Positions 34,560 to 44,280 of a stretch of DNA of 64,000 nucleotides are shown piece by piece. The notes beneath the pieces were generated by a model. The model saw only the letters and a list, made by a program, of their open reading frames with translations, did not search any database and was not told the DNA's origin. How positions within the stretch are numbered: the stretch's first letter is position 1; the number at the start of each line of letters is the position of its first letter. A program made the position numbers and the translations under genes. The stretch is from JAUMWX01 sp023394215. GTDB taxonomy: Bacteria; Bacillota; Clostridia; Tissierellales; Peptoniphilaceae. The stretch lies in assembly GCA_050313995.1 (NCBI GenBank), contig JBNPMM010000005.1, one strand, 5' to 3'.

Positions 34560-36859
34560 TATTCTATCCCCCTTTCAAAATGACCGAGATAATTTCTTTC
34601 TTTGAATACTTTACCCGCCAAAGCCTTTTTGAATTTCTCCGCCACCAAATCTATATTTTCATTTCCCCTGTCTACAAGTCTGACAAGAGAAATCCCTAAA
34701 TCCCTAATTTCTAAAATTCTGCCAAGTAAATTCTTAGGTTCTACGGTCAAGATTTCACTATAAGCATGATCTCTCACTACCCTATAAGAATCCATTTCAT
34801 TTTCCATATATATGTGCTTATATGGACAAGTTTCACATTTGCTGCTGTCCCTGCAGGCCTTTATAGGAGAAGCGGGACAATGCTTCATAATCATGGTAGC
34901 TATATTTGCATATCCCATAATTTCAACCTCATCCATATCCCACTTAAGATCCCTTATTTGATCCTTATTAAGCTCCTCACTCAACGAATAATCCCTTATT
35001 CCCAGATTATTAAAAAATTCTATGGCTTCACTGTTATAAATATTAAGCCACATCTCCGGATGAATTATCTTATTATACTTCTTGTAAAACAAATATTCTC
35101 CTATATTGTTAATAGCGAATCCATCCAAATAATCCTCATACTTAGAAAGCTCAAGCTCCAAAAGTTTATACTCTTCCTCAACCATAATCCTTGGACCCAC
35201 AAAAAATATTTGCCCGGAAAATTCAGCTCTTAGAAGTTCCAGTCCTTCCAGAGAATGTATATATACTCTTCTAAAATTATTGAAATTAAGCCTATTTCTA
35301 TACTTTGCAAGATAACTTTCAAGTCCTTCATAAATTTCCAAAGAAAGTGCTAAATCTCTTTTTTGTTTATTCTTTGTTATAGGTATATAATTGGCTATAA
35401 AGTGCTTATTTTCAACAATATAGTTTTCATTTATCCTTTCTACTATATTACGTTTAAGCTGATTTAATATAGATGCCGGTATAAAAATATTCTCATCTGA
35501 TTCTAATTCAAAATCTTGTAGATAATATGGACTGCCTCCCAACTTTCCAAGTCTTTTAAATATCTCCTCTCTGTCTGTAGCTTTATTCTGAGCAGCTTCA
35601 ACCAAAAACTCGCTATAAATACGACTTTTAAAGCTATCTTCAAAGATGTCGACAGAAATTTTTTGTCCAAGCCTTGCCACAACCTTGAGTTTTATAGGAA
35701 AAATCCTGTTAGGATTTTTAACGCTTTCAAGAGTATCCTTTATATCTTGAGAAAAAAGTTTGTATACTATACTGTTTTCCTTGATATCCTTATAGGATGA
35801 CAAATCCAATATATCATCTTTTTCATAATCTCTTGTTACCGTTATATTAAAAGATTTACCTCTGATGCTCTCAAGTCTTATGGTATCAGCCCTGTTAAGC
35901 TTTTTATCAAGTATCAGTTTTTTATTTTTTACCCGACCTAAAACCACACCTCCAACGGAATCCTTGGTAAAATAATAATCTCTTGCAAAGTCTCCCATAG
36001 CAAACCCCTTGGTAAAACTCCTGTTTGACACCAAGGAAAGCTTGTCCGTATCATAATTTCTTCCTTCAAGAGCATTTCTATACTCTGTCACGGAAGTATA
36101 AACATACTCCGGTTTTTTAAGTCTGCCTTCAATTTTCAAAGAATATACACCCCTATCAAGGTAGGCATCCAAATCGTCTATAAAACATAAATCTCTGGCA
36201 CTTATAAAGGAATCCGCCATCTTTGAAATTTTTTTTCTGTTTATATCATAAATATCATAATTTTTTCTGCAAGGTTGTGCACACTTGCCCCGGTTGCCTG
36301 ACCTGCCCCCTATAAATGATGACATTAAACATTGCCCGGAAATACTTACACAAAGAGCCCCATGTACAAAGGCTTCTATTTCAAGATTTGTATTTTCCCC
36401 TATTTTTTCTATTTCGCTCAAGGCGGTCTCCCTGCCTACAACAACTCTTGAAAAGCCGAGATCCTGCAAGAACTTCGCTGAATACAGGGTATTTGCAGCC
36501 ATTTGTGTACTCGCATGAAGCTCAAAAAATTTAAAATACCTGCTTATAAGATTATAAACTCCCAAATCCTGAACTATAATAGCATCAACACCCGCTTTTG
36601 CCAGTCCTTTTAAATAAGAAAATAGAAGTTCCATCTCATCATCCTTTACGAGTGTGTTTACAGTTATATAAACCTTCATCTTGTTTATATGAGCTCTTTG
36701 AACCAATTCCTCTATATCTTCTATATTAAATTTTTCTACCAGGGTTCTTGCGCCAAAAAGGTCTCCTGCTAAATAAACGGCATTAGCACCAGCTGCTAAT
36801 GCCGCATCAAACATGGCTCTGTTACCCACAGGCGCAAGAATTTCATACTCTTTATTCAC
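34559..36859 (-). CDS. U32-family peptidase/RNA-hydroxylation-type protein
   Basis: This 766-residue protein has the U32 domain starting EILAPVGNRAMFDAALAAGA and the U32 signature around FVHGALCVSISGQC, then RSGNRGKCAQPCR. A second conserved region follows and a cysteine cluster (CRDSSKCETCPYK) sits near the C-terminus, suggesting an iron-sulfur centre. Family members were named collagenase-like peptidases, but relatives RlhA and TrhP act in rRNA and tRNA hydroxylation. With zapA, pheST and mutS2 as neighbours, RNA modification is the likelier role (inference). Confidence 0.88.
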   Translation of the reverse strand: MNKEYEILAPVGNRAMFDAALAAGANAVYLAGDLFGARTLVEKFNIEDIEELVQRAHINKMKVYITVNTLVKDDEMELLFSYLKGLAKAGVDAIIVQDLGVYNLISRYFKFFELHASTQMAANTLYSAKFLQDLGFSRVVVGRETALSEIEKIGENTNLEIEAFVHGALCVSISGQCLMSSFIGGRSGNRGKCAQPCRKNYDIYDINRKKISKMADSFISARDLCFIDDLDAYLDRGVYSLKIEGRLKKPEYVYTSVTEYRNALEGRNYDTDKLSLVSNRSFTKGFAMGDFARDYYFTKDSVGGVVLGRVKNKKLILDKKLNRADTIRLESIRGKSFNITVTRDYEKDDILDLSSYKDIKENSIVYKLFSQDIKDTLESVKNPNRIFPIKLKVVARLGQKISVDIFEDSFKSRIYSEFLVEAAQNKATDREEIFKRLGKLGGSPYYLQDFELESDENIFIPASILNQLKRNIVERINENYIVENKHFIANYIPITKNKQKRDLALSLEIYEGLESYLAKYRNRLNFNNFRRVYIHSLEGLELLRAEFSGQIFFVGPRIMVEEEYKLLELELSKYEDYLDGFAINNIGEYLFYKKYNKIIHPEMWLNIYNSEAIEFFNNLGIRDYSLSEELNKDQIRDLKWDMDEVEIMGYANIATMIMKHCPASPIKACRDSSKCETCPYKHIYMENEMDSYRVVRDHAYSEILTVEPKNLLGRILEIRDLGISLVRLVDRGNENIDLVAEKFKKALAGKVFKERNYLGHFERGIE

Positions 36860-37385
36860 TTCTTCTTAGTGCCTCTTGTAATTGCTTTCTTGCTATTAAG
36901 GTCTGCTTTTCCTGCTCTATGAGCTTATTTCTTAAATCCTCCAAGGCTAATTTGCTCTTTTCTGACTCCTTTATCTGTCTGTCAAGTTCCAATTTATATC
37001 TGTCTCTGTCAAGAGAAGTCAAGTTTAGATCCTTTTCCAAACCCTTAAGTTTATAGTCAAGCCCCTTCAGCTTATCTTCAAAATCCTTATATTCATCAAG
37101 CTTGGCTTCATATTTTTCTTTTAAAGGACTATATTCCCTAATAGGCTCCTCTGCCGCTTCTTTCAAGTTGTTAAATTCTTTCTTCTGGTTATAAAGCTCG
37201 TCAGCTATATTAAGGCATGCCAAAGTTGCAAACATGGCCGGATTTCTATAGTGTATGGATTTACTTGCCTTGTCTATCATTTTATTGACATACTCAACTA
37301 TTTGATCCGTTTCTTCCTTGCTTAAAGGGGTTACTAAAATATAACTGTTATTTCCTATTTGAACAGAATACCTATTTTTTTCCAT
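36852..37385 (-). CDS. zapA: Cell division protein ZapA with long coiled coil
   Basis: This 177-residue FtsZ-ring stabiliser has the ZapA domain at residues 1-85 (YSVQIGNNSYIL and the ATLACLNIADELY helix). A charged coiled coil of about 90 residues follows, longer than in the short Bacillus ZapA. Its stop overlaps the U32 gene start by 8 nt and it starts 2 nt after pheT. The pheST-zapA-mutS2 order is common in Firmicutes. Confidence 0.88.
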   Translation of the reverse strand: MEKNRYSVQIGNNSYILVTPLSKEETDQIVEYVNKMIDKASKSIHYRNPAMFATLACLNIADELYNQKKEFNNLKEAAEEPIREYSPLKEKYEAKLDEYKDFEDKLKGLDYKLKGLEKDLNLTSLDRDRYKLELDRQIKESEKSKLALEDLRNKLIEQEKQTLIARKQLQEALRRSE

Positions 37386-37387
37386 AT

Positions 37388-39778
37388 CTAACCTCTTAGA
37401 TTTACATTAAATTTTTCGTTCAAGGCCCTTAGTATATCCTCAAACTTATCCTTTACCTCTTGATCTTTTAATGTTCTTATATCTGATTGGAATCCTATTT
37501 TATATGCCAAAGATTTCTTATCTTCCTCTATTTGAGAACCTGTATAAATATCGAACAAATTAACGGTTTTTAATATGTCGCCTCCGTTAGCCCTTATTAT
37601 TTCAATAATTGATTGAGATTCTACCTCTCTGTCAACCACCAAAGCTATATCTCTTTCAATCAAAGGGTATTTCGAAATAGGCTTATAACTTACCTGTAAA
37701 TCCGAATGTTTAAGCATTAAATCAACATTAATTTCACAGGCATACACGGCCTTTCCTATATCGAAATTTTCCGCCACAAGCGGATGTATCTGTCCAAGAT
37801 AACCAAGTACCTCTCCTTCAATTTCCAGCCTTGCGCATCTTCCCGGATGGAATATAGGATTCTCGCTGTCCTTTATAAAAGCTACCGCCTTTAATCCCAC
37901 CTTCTTAAATATATTTTCTAAAACATCCTTAGCATAATAATAATCATAAGCTCCTACCAGGGCAAGGGTCATAAGCGTGTTTTCATAAATTTGTCCGGCC
38001 TCATCCTTTTGGAAGGAATTTCCAACTTCAGAAAGTCTTAAATCGTTCTGTTTGTTATTTAAATTTTTTCTTACAACATCAAGCATATTGCCAAGCAAAC
38101 TCGTTCTCATTACAGAGAAATCTTCTCCCAAAGGATTTATTATATTAACCGTATTTCTAAGTTTGGAATCCTGATCTACATTTAACTTGTCATACTGCTT
38201 CTTGGATATAAAAGAATAAGTAAGGATTTCTGAAAATCCCAAAGCATATAAATCTGTCCTAAGACCATCAATATAATTTCTCTTAGGACTCTTAAGTCCC
38301 TTTGTCAAAGCACCTTCAAGAGCCTTAGGCTTGATATTATGAAAACCGTAAAGTCTTCCTATTTCTTCTATCAAATCCGCTTCTATGGTAAGATCGCTTC
38401 TGAAGTAAGGTACTGTCACTTCCAAATCATCACACTTTTGAGAAACTTCAAGTTCAAGATTTTCAAGGTACTTCTTTGATTTATCTACCGCCATATCCAT
38501 ACCAAGCAAAAGCTTAACCCTGTCATTTCTAAGTCTTATCTTATTGGAAACAAAATCCTTATTTCCAAAGTCCATTACCTCTTTTATCACTGTTCCGGAA
38601 TTTGTTTCTGTTACCAAATCAAAAAACCTTTCAAGGGCAAGCTTATTTAACGGACTTGCTATCCCCTTTTCAAATCTTGAAGAAGCCTCTGTTCTCAAGT
38701 TCAATCTCTTAGATGTCTGCCTTACATTATCTTGTGAAAAACTTGCCGATTCTATAAGTATATTTTTAGTAGTATCCTTAACCTCACTAAAAAGTCCTCC
38801 CATAATTCCGGCTAAACCTATAGGCTTATTTTCTCCATCACAAATAAGTATATCAGTATTCTCAAGCTTCCTTTCAACATTATCAAGTGTTATCAAGCTT
38901 TCTTCGTTTTCAGCCTGTCTCACAATAAGCTCTCTTTGAGCAATACTTTCCAAATCATAAGCATGAAGCGGTTGCCCGTATTCAAGCATAATAAAGTTCG
39001 TAAAATCCACTATATTGTTAATAGGACGCATACCTGCAGCCCTAAGGTAATTTTGAATATATAATGGAGATTCTTTTATAACAACATCCTTTATTATTCC
39101 CGCCATAAATCTGTCTACATTTTTACTTTCCAATCTTATACCTTTGAAGAAATCGGAATATTTAATATCATTATCTACAGCTCTATGCTCAGGATATTTT
39201 ACCTTCTTGTCCAAAACGGCAGCAACTTCTCTTGCCATACCTATTATAGATAAGCAATCAGGTCTGTTTGGTGTTATCTCAAACTCTATAACATCCGTAT
39301 CAAGTCCCAAAATTTTCACGGCATCAGCCCCAATTTGAACATCAGGCGGCAGGATTATTATACCGTCCTTGGAATTTTTCGGAACAAGGGCTTCATCTAT
39401 ACCCAACTCCTCATAAGAACAAAGCATACCCGGAGATTTTATTCCTGCAAAGTCCGCTTCCTTTATGACAAGCCCTCCCGGTAAACACGCTCCTAAACCC
39501 GCAACAACAACTTTGTCATTTTCCTTCATGTTTTTAGCTCCGGTTACAAGTCTTAAAGATTCTCCCTGACCCATATCCAAATCTACCAAATGAAGTTTTT
39601 CCAAGGTTTCATGCTTTGAAATTTTCAGTATTTGCCCTACTTTTAACCCCTTCAAAGACTTACCCAAGGATACTATGGACTCAACATGAGATCCTGAATC
39701 GGTAAGCTTATCGGCTATCTCCCTGGTATCCAAATCTATATCAATATATTCTTTTAACCAATTAACAGGTACTAACAT
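37388..39778 (-). CDS. pheT: Phenylalanyl-tRNA synthetase beta subunit
   Basis: PheT (796 residues) forms the alpha2-beta2 enzyme with PheS. An N-terminal EMAP/tRNA-binding domain (about 40-150), the B3/B4 editing domain, the B5 domain, the inactive class II core and a C-terminal ferredoxin-like anticodon-binding domain (about 705-796) are all in order. It starts 9 nt after pheS within the same transcript. Confidence 0.97.
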   Translation of the reverse strand: MLVPVNWLKEYIDIDLDTREIADKLTDSGSHVESIVSLGKSLKGLKVGQILKISKHETLEKLHLVDLDMGQGESLRLVTGAKNMKENDKVVVAGLGACLPGGLVIKEADFAGIKSPGMLCSYEELGIDEALVPKNSKDGIIILPPDVQIGADAVKILGLDTDVIEFEITPNRPDCLSIIGMAREVAAVLDKKVKYPEHRAVDNDIKYSDFFKGIRLESKNVDRFMAGIIKDVVIKESPLYIQNYLRAAGMRPINNIVDFTNFIMLEYGQPLHAYDLESIAQRELIVRQAENEESLITLDNVERKLENTDILICDGENKPIGLAGIMGGLFSEVKDTTKNILIESASFSQDNVRQTSKRLNLRTEASSRFEKGIASPLNKLALERFFDLVTETNSGTVIKEVMDFGNKDFVSNKIRLRNDRVKLLLGMDMAVDKSKKYLENLELEVSQKCDDLEVTVPYFRSDLTIEADLIEEIGRLYGFHNIKPKALEGALTKGLKSPKRNYIDGLRTDLYALGFSEILTYSFISKKQYDKLNVDQDSKLRNTVNIINPLGEDFSVMRTSLLGNMLDVVRKNLNNKQNDLRLSEVGNSFQKDEAGQIYENTLMTLALVGAYDYYYAKDVLENIFKKVGLKAVAFIKDSENPIFHPGRCARLEIEGEVLGYLGQIHPLVAENFDIGKAVYACEINVDLMLKHSDLQVSYKPISKYPLIERDIALVVDREVESQSIIEIIRANGGDILKTVNLFDIYTGSQIEEDKKSLAYKIGFQSDIRTLKDQEVKDKFEDILRALNEKFNVNLRG

Positions 39779-39787
39779 CTATTCCTC

Positions 39788-40810
39788 CTAAAATTGCTCC
39801 AAAAATCTCTTGTCATTATCATAAAGCAATCTGATATTGTCTATGCCATATTTTACCATAGTGATACGGTCAACCCCCATACCGAAAGCAAATCCCGTAT
39901 ACTTTTCACTATCTATACCGCAATTTTCCAAAACTTGCGGATGAACCATACCGCAACCCAAAAGTTCCATTGACCAACCTGTATGATTGCACTTTTCACA
40001 ACCCTTACCCTTGCAGGAGAAACATGAAACATCAACTTCCATTGAAGGTTCTGTAAACGGAAAATAATGCGGTCTGAATCTTGTTTGAAACTCTTCTCCG
40101 AAAAGCTCTTTAATAAATACATTTATAGTGTCTATAAGATTTGCCATAGAAACATTTTCATCTACAACCAGACCTTCTATTTGATGGAACATAGGACTAT
40201 GAGTATCATCTACATCATCGTTTCTGAAAGTTCTGCCTGCTGAAACCATCCTTATCGGCGGCTTCTGACTCATCATTGTCCTTATTTGAACAGGCGATGT
40301 TTGTGTCCTTAAAAGTGTATCCTTATCTATGTAAAAAGTATCACTAAGGTCTCTTGACGGATGATTCTTAGGTGAATTTAACTTATCAAAGTTATTATCA
40401 ACACTTTCTATTTCAGGTCCGTCAACTATGGAAAATCCCATATGTCTAAAAAGGTTTTCCAATTCCTCCATAGTTTGATTTAAAGGGTGTCTATGACCCA
40501 TTTCTATGATTTTTTTACCGGCAGTTACATCCAAAGACTCGCTTAATATTTTTTTCTTCAATTCCTGCCATTTAAAGTCTTCAAACCTTTTATTTAGGCT
40601 CTCAGTAATTTCCTCTCTTATAGTGTTAGCCAATTGTCCGATAATAGGCTTTTCTTCGGCAGAAAGTTTTCCCATCTCACGAAGTATTGATGTCAACTCC
40701 CCTTTTTTTCCAAGAATCTCAACTCTTATTCTTTCCAATTCCTCGGATTTTGTAAATTCATCTATCTTTTTTAAGGTTGATTTTCTTATAGCTTCCAGCT
40801 TTTCCTTCAT
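39788..40810 (-). CDS. pheS: Phenylalanyl-tRNA synthetase alpha subunit
   Basis: This 340-residue catalytic subunit is a class II synthetase. The N-terminal coiled coil (about 1-85) contacts tRNA. Motif 2 FRNDDVDDTHSPMFHQIEG and motif 3 GFAFGMGVDR are seen. A CxxCxGxGCxxC zinc-like cluster (FSCKGKGCEKCNH) lies between them. Start ATG 40810 is chosen because GGAGG lies 5 nt upstream. An ATG at 40834 has no such site. It follows the rRNA methyltransferase gene closely. Confidence 0.96.
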   Translation of the reverse strand: MKEKLEAIRKSTLKKIDEFTKSEELERIRVEILGKKGELTSILREMGKLSAEEKPIIGQLANTIREEITESLNKRFEDFKWQELKKKILSESLDVTAGKKIIEMGHRHPLNQTMEELENLFRHMGFSIVDGPEIESVDNNFDKLNSPKNHPSRDLSDTFYIDKDTLLRTQTSPVQIRTMMSQKPPIRMVSAGRTFRNDDVDDTHSPMFHQIEGLVVDENVSMANLIDTINVFIKELFGEEFQTRFRPHYFPFTEPSMEVDVSCFSCKGKGCEKCNHTGWSMELLGCGMVHPQVLENCGIDSEKYTGFAFGMGVDRITMVKYGIDNIRLLYDNDKRFLEQF

Positions 40811-40850
40811 AAAACCCTCCATTTTAGTCATCATTAGATTATATCATATC

Positions 40851-41564
40851 TTACGATATGGCCGCCATAATTATTGATGCGGATACTGCGGCATTTAGGG
40901 ATTCTACCTCTCCCTGCATATCAATCTTAATAAATTCATCCGCCATATCACGCATAAAGGCGGAAAGCCCCTTAGCTTCATTTCCTATCAAAAGGGCTAA
41001 TTTCTCAGGATAATTTTCCTTCTTGTAATCCTTTCCTTTCAAATCGGCAGCATATATTTTATAAGAGCTTACAAAACTCCTATCAAAATTTTTTACGGCA
41101 ATCAAATTCAATCTGAATATTGATCCCATAGATGCCCTTAAGGTCTTCTCGTTATAAAAATCCACACTGTTGACAGCCAATATGGTGTTAAATCCAAAAG
41201 CCTCAGCAGATCTTATAATAGTTCCGAGGTTACCCGGATCTTGCAGCTTATCCAAAATTATAATCCGGTTTCCGAGTTCCTTTTTTTCAGACATCCTCAC
41301 AACTGCCATATAACCGTCAGGAGAAACCATTGAACTCAGATGTGCAAAGACTTCTTTGCTTACCCTTATGTGAGGAATTAAAAAATCTTCTATATCCTGC
41401 CTGATTATAAAATATTCCACATTTACCTTTGAACGTACGGCTTCATCAACCAACTTCTTTGATTCAACTATAAACAAGCCCTCTTCAAGCCTATATTTTT
41501 TCAATTTCAACTTAGTTATACTTTTAATAAAGGCATTGGTCTTTGCGGTGATTATTTCACTCAT
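40851..41564 (-). CDS. TrmH/SpoU-family rRNA 2'-O-methyltransferase
   Basis: This 237-residue SPOUT methyltransferase is expected to add a 2'-O-methyl group to rRNA. The N-terminal SpoU substrate-binding domain (about 1-90) is followed by the knotted catalytic domain with LDKLQDPGNLGTIIRSAEAFG, LLIGNEAKGLS and ESLNAAVSASI. The exact target nucleotide cannot be read from sequence. It is distinct from the RlmB-like gene at 60394-61134. It overlaps ktrA by 8 nt. Confidence 0.9.
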   Translation of the reverse strand: MSEIITAKTNAFIKSITKLKLKKYRLEEGLFIVESKKLVDEAVRSKVNVEYFIIRQDIEDFLIPHIRVSKEVFAHLSSMVSPDGYMAVVRMSEKKELGNRIIILDKLQDPGNLGTIIRSAEAFGFNTILAVNSVDFYNEKTLRASMGSIFRLNLIAVKNFDRSFVSSYKIYAADLKGKDYKKENYPEKLALLIGNEAKGLSAFMRDMADEFIKIDMQGEVESLNAAVSASIIMAAIS

Positions 41565-42219
41565 CTCTATCTATTCTCTCTATTTTTGCCAAATCAAGGC
41601 TTTTGCCAAGCACAACCAATCTATCATTCGGTTTAATCAAAACACTGGCTTCCGGATTACCGATAAACTCGCTCGTATTTCTATTTATCCCAAGAATGTT
41701 TACCCCATACTTGTTTCTGACATCAAGTTGGGATAATGCTAAGCCGTACCACGATTTCGGTGCTATTATCTCCATAATCTCATAGTCGGAAGAAAGATTG
41801 AAAAGTTCAACCACATTTTTAGATGAAAGGTTATGGGCAAGTTTTATACCCATATCTCTTTCAGGCACAACCACATCGTCAGCTCCAATCCTCTTTAATA
41901 TTTTATAATGAGTTTCATTGCTCGCCTTAGCTACAACCTTTCCTATACCAAGCTCCTTGCAGTTAATGGTAGCAAGCACAGAGCCCTCAAAATCACTCGA
42001 CATAGCCACAATAGCAATATCCACATTGGCAATACCTATGGATCTTAGAGCATCTATATCCCCAGCATTTGCACATATAGCAAACGTTACATTGGGCGCT
42101 ATCTTATTTATAACTTCTTCATCAGCATCTATAGCTATTACATCATGACCCAAATCCATCAATGTTCTTGCTATGGCGCTGCCAAATCTTCCTAATCCTA
42201 TTACAGCAAATTCTTTCAT
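41557..42219 (-). CDS. ktrA: Potassium uptake regulatory subunit (KtrA/TrkA type)
   Basis: This 220-residue cytoplasmic RCK protein gates a Ktr channel. The N-terminal Rossmann RCK_N domain has GLGRFG and the acidic nucleotide-sensing IDADEE, and RCK_C covers about 135-220. The single-RCK length fits KtrA/KtrC rather than double-domain TrkA. It starts 2 nt after the channel gene and overlaps the methyltransferase gene. Confidence 0.92.
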   Translation of the reverse strand: MKEFAVIGLGRFGSAIARTLMDLGHDVIAIDADEEVINKIAPNVTFAICANAGDIDALRSIGIANVDIAIVAMSSDFEGSVLATINCKELGIGKVVAKASNETHYKILKRIGADDVVVPERDMGIKLAHNLSSKNVVELFNLSSDYEIMEIIAPKSWYGLALSQLDVRNKYGVNILGINRNTSEFIGNPEASVLIKPNDRLVVLGKSLDLAKIERIDRDE

Positions 42220-42221
42220 AA

Positions 42222-43577
42222 TTACCCCACTATTATAGATTCTTCCGCTTCCTTATATGGCTTAGGGAAATTTCTCTTGGTAAATGCAACTATCATGGCT
42301 ATCGGTCCAATCTTACCAAAAAACATTGTTGCTATTATAGAAATCTTTCCTATAACCGATAAGGAGGCTGTTATCCCTCTTGTCAGCCCAACCGTAGCAT
42401 AGGCTGATATAACCTCATACAAGAGATCAGTAAATTCTTTTGTGCTATCACTTAAAGTTAAAATAAACAAAACTACTATTATCCAAGTTATAGATATCAT
42501 AAATATTGCTACAACTTTTCTACTTATAACTTTAGGTATTCTCCTTTTGAAAATAGTCAAATATTCTTCATTTTTTATATTTGATCTTGCTATTAAAAAT
42601 AAAGCCACTATAGTAGTTGTCTTAAGCCCTCCCGCAGTACCTGAAGGTGAGCCACCTATAAACATTAAAATCAAAGTTATCAAAACCGAACCGTTTGTAA
42701 GACCGGCCTGATTTATAGTGAAAAAACCGGCCGTACGGGTTGTAACCGACTGAAACAAAGCCGCTAAAATTTTGGTGACTATAGGCATAGGTCCTAAAGT
42801 TTGCGGATTGTTCCATTCAAGTAGAAGGTATAAAAACCAAGGAAATACAATCAAAAATAAGGTTATGGAAACAACAATCTTAGCATGCAATGAATATCTC
42901 TTAAAATCAAATTTCTTTTTTGTTATTTCCTTATAAACTCCAAATCCCAAACCTCCCAAAACTATTAAAGCCATAATAGGAAGATTTATCAGATAATTTG
43001 ATACAAAGGGAGCCATACTGTTTTCCCCTATTACATCAAAGCCGGCATTGCAGAAAGCTGATATGGAATGAAATATACTGTAGGCTATTCCCCTGAATAA
43101 GCCGTATTGAGGTATAAAACTTACCATCAATACGCCGGCTCCTACAAGCTCTATCATAAATGTAGCAACTATTATATATTTAAGCAGCTTTATTATTCCT
43201 TCCGTTGATAAAACATTCTTTTCTTCCGCAAGATTTATTCTCTGGGTCATATTAAATTTTACATTCAAAAGGAGTCCAATTGCCGTAGCCGCAGTCATTA
43301 CCCCCAAGCCTCCGAGCTGTATCAAAAAAATTATGACAAACTTTCCGAAATAACTCCAATGACTTGCTGTTGTAAGCGTGGCCAATCCTGTTACGCAAGT
43401 AGCAGAACTTGCGGTAAAAATTGCATCTACGGGGTTTGTAAACTGCCCCGTAGCAGATGAGACGGGAAGCATAAGGAGCCCCCCTCCTATGGATATTACA
43501 AGTAAATACATATAAAATATTAACTTTGCCGGATTTTTATAGTCTAAAAGACTTCTTCTTCTATTTATTTTAATCAT
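42222..43577 (-). CDS. ktrB: Potassium channel subunit (KtrB/TrkH type)
   Basis: This 451-residue membrane protein of the Trk/Ktr/HKT superfamily takes up K+ driven by ion gradients. Four repeated M1-P-M2 units are visible, with selectivity-filter glycines in SATCVTGLA, SAFCNAGFDV, TTRTAGF and SAYATVGLT. The length is close to Bacillus KtrB. It is first in a long minus-strand series, separated from rplT by a terminator. An AT-rich -10 like TATTAT is present upstream, but no clear -35. Confidence 0.93.
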   Translation of the reverse strand: MIKINRRRSLLDYKNPAKLIFYMYLLVISIGGGLLMLPVSSATGQFTNPVDAIFTASSATCVTGLATLTTASHWSYFGKFVIIFLIQLGGLGVMTAATAIGLLLNVKFNMTQRINLAEEKNVLSTEGIIKLLKYIIVATFMIELVGAGVLMVSFIPQYGLFRGIAYSIFHSISAFCNAGFDVIGENSMAPFVSNYLINLPIMALIVLGGLGFGVYKEITKKKFDFKRYSLHAKIVVSITLFLIVFPWFLYLLLEWNNPQTLGPMPIVTKILAALFQSVTTRTAGFFTINQAGLTNGSVLITLILMFIGGSPSGTAGGLKTTTIVALFLIARSNIKNEEYLTIFKRRIPKVISRKVVAIFMISITWIIVVLFILTLSDSTKEFTDLLYEVISAYATVGLTRGITASLSVIGKISIIATMFFGKIGPIAMIVAFTKRNFPKPYKEAEESIIVG

Positions 43578-43657
43578 ATTCTACCTCTAACTAACAAATA
43601 TATAATATCATTTTTAAGGAAAATTTGTTAGTCCATAAGTCCTTAGATATTAAAATA

Positions 43658-43700
43658 CAAAAAGGGAAGCCGCCGGAATCTCTTCCTAACGCACTTCCCT
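43658..43700 (-). terminator. Terminator of infC-rpmI-rplT
   Basis: AGGGAAG (43663-43669) pairs with CTTCCCT (43694-43700), and the minus-strand tail is TTTTTG. It lies 7 bp after the rplT stop. Confidence 0.85.
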
Positions 43701-43707
43701 GATATTT

Positions 43708-44061
43708 TTAATATTGAGCCTTAGCAAGCTCTACTAATTTCTTGAAACCTTCAGCATCATTGATAGCTATTTCAGAAAGCATCTTTCTGTTAACTTCAAC
43801 GTTTGCCTTCTTAAGTCCGTTGATGAACGTGCTGTAGTTCATTCCGTTAGCTCTTGCAGCAGCGTTGATCCTTGCAATCCATAATTGTCTAAAATCTCTT
43901 TTTCTATTTTTTCTTCCTATATATGCATAATTTAGTGACTTCATTACAGCTTGTTTAGCTGTTTTGAAAAGCTTTGACTTTCCACCGAAGTAACCTTTAG
44001 CTTGTCTTAAAATATTTTTATGATTTTTCTTTGCGTTAACCGCACCTTTAACTCTTGCCAT
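43708..44061 (-). CDS. rplT: 50S ribosomal protein L20
   Basis: L20 (117 residues) binds 23S rRNA early in 50S assembly and in Firmicutes represses its own operon through the leader. The basic N-terminus ARVKGAVNAKKNHKN and the globular C-terminus are standard. AGGAGG precedes ATG 44061. It is third in infC-rpmI-rplT. Confidence 0.98.
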   Translation of the reverse strand: MARVKGAVNAKKNHKNILRQAKGYFGGKSKLFKTAKQAVMKSLNYAYIGRKNRKRDFRQLWIARINAAARANGMNYSTFINGLKKANVEVNRKMLSEIAINDAEGFKKLVELAKAQY

Positions 44062-44074
44062 CTTTCAATACCTC

Positions 44075-44266
44075 CTAAGGAATCATATTACCGATTCTTT
44101 TCATATCACTTGCACTTACCAAAGTACCTTTTCTAAGATTTCTAATTCTCTTTTGAGACTTCTTGCCTGTGATATGGCTCTTATAAGCCTTAAATCTCTT
44201 CAATTGGCCTGATCCGGTCCTTTTGAATCTCTTAGCGGAAGCTCTATGTGTTTTCATTTTTCCCAT
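44075..44266 (-). CDS. rpmI: 50S ribosomal protein L35
   Basis: L35 (63 residues) is a very basic small ribosomal protein with the canonical start MGKMKTHRASAKRFKRTGSG. GGAGG lies upstream of ATG 44266. It is placed between infC and rplT as in most bacteria. Confidence 0.98.
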   Translation of the reverse strand: MGKMKTHRASAKRFKRTGSGQLKRFKAYKSHITGKKSQKRIRNLRKGTLVSASDMKRIGNMIP

Positions 44267-44280
44267 CTTATTTTCCTCCC

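Noticed and set aside
34766..35233. 155-codon plus-strand frame
   Set aside because: It lies wholly inside the U32 gene on the other strand, with no ribosome site or family match. It is treated as a chance frame.
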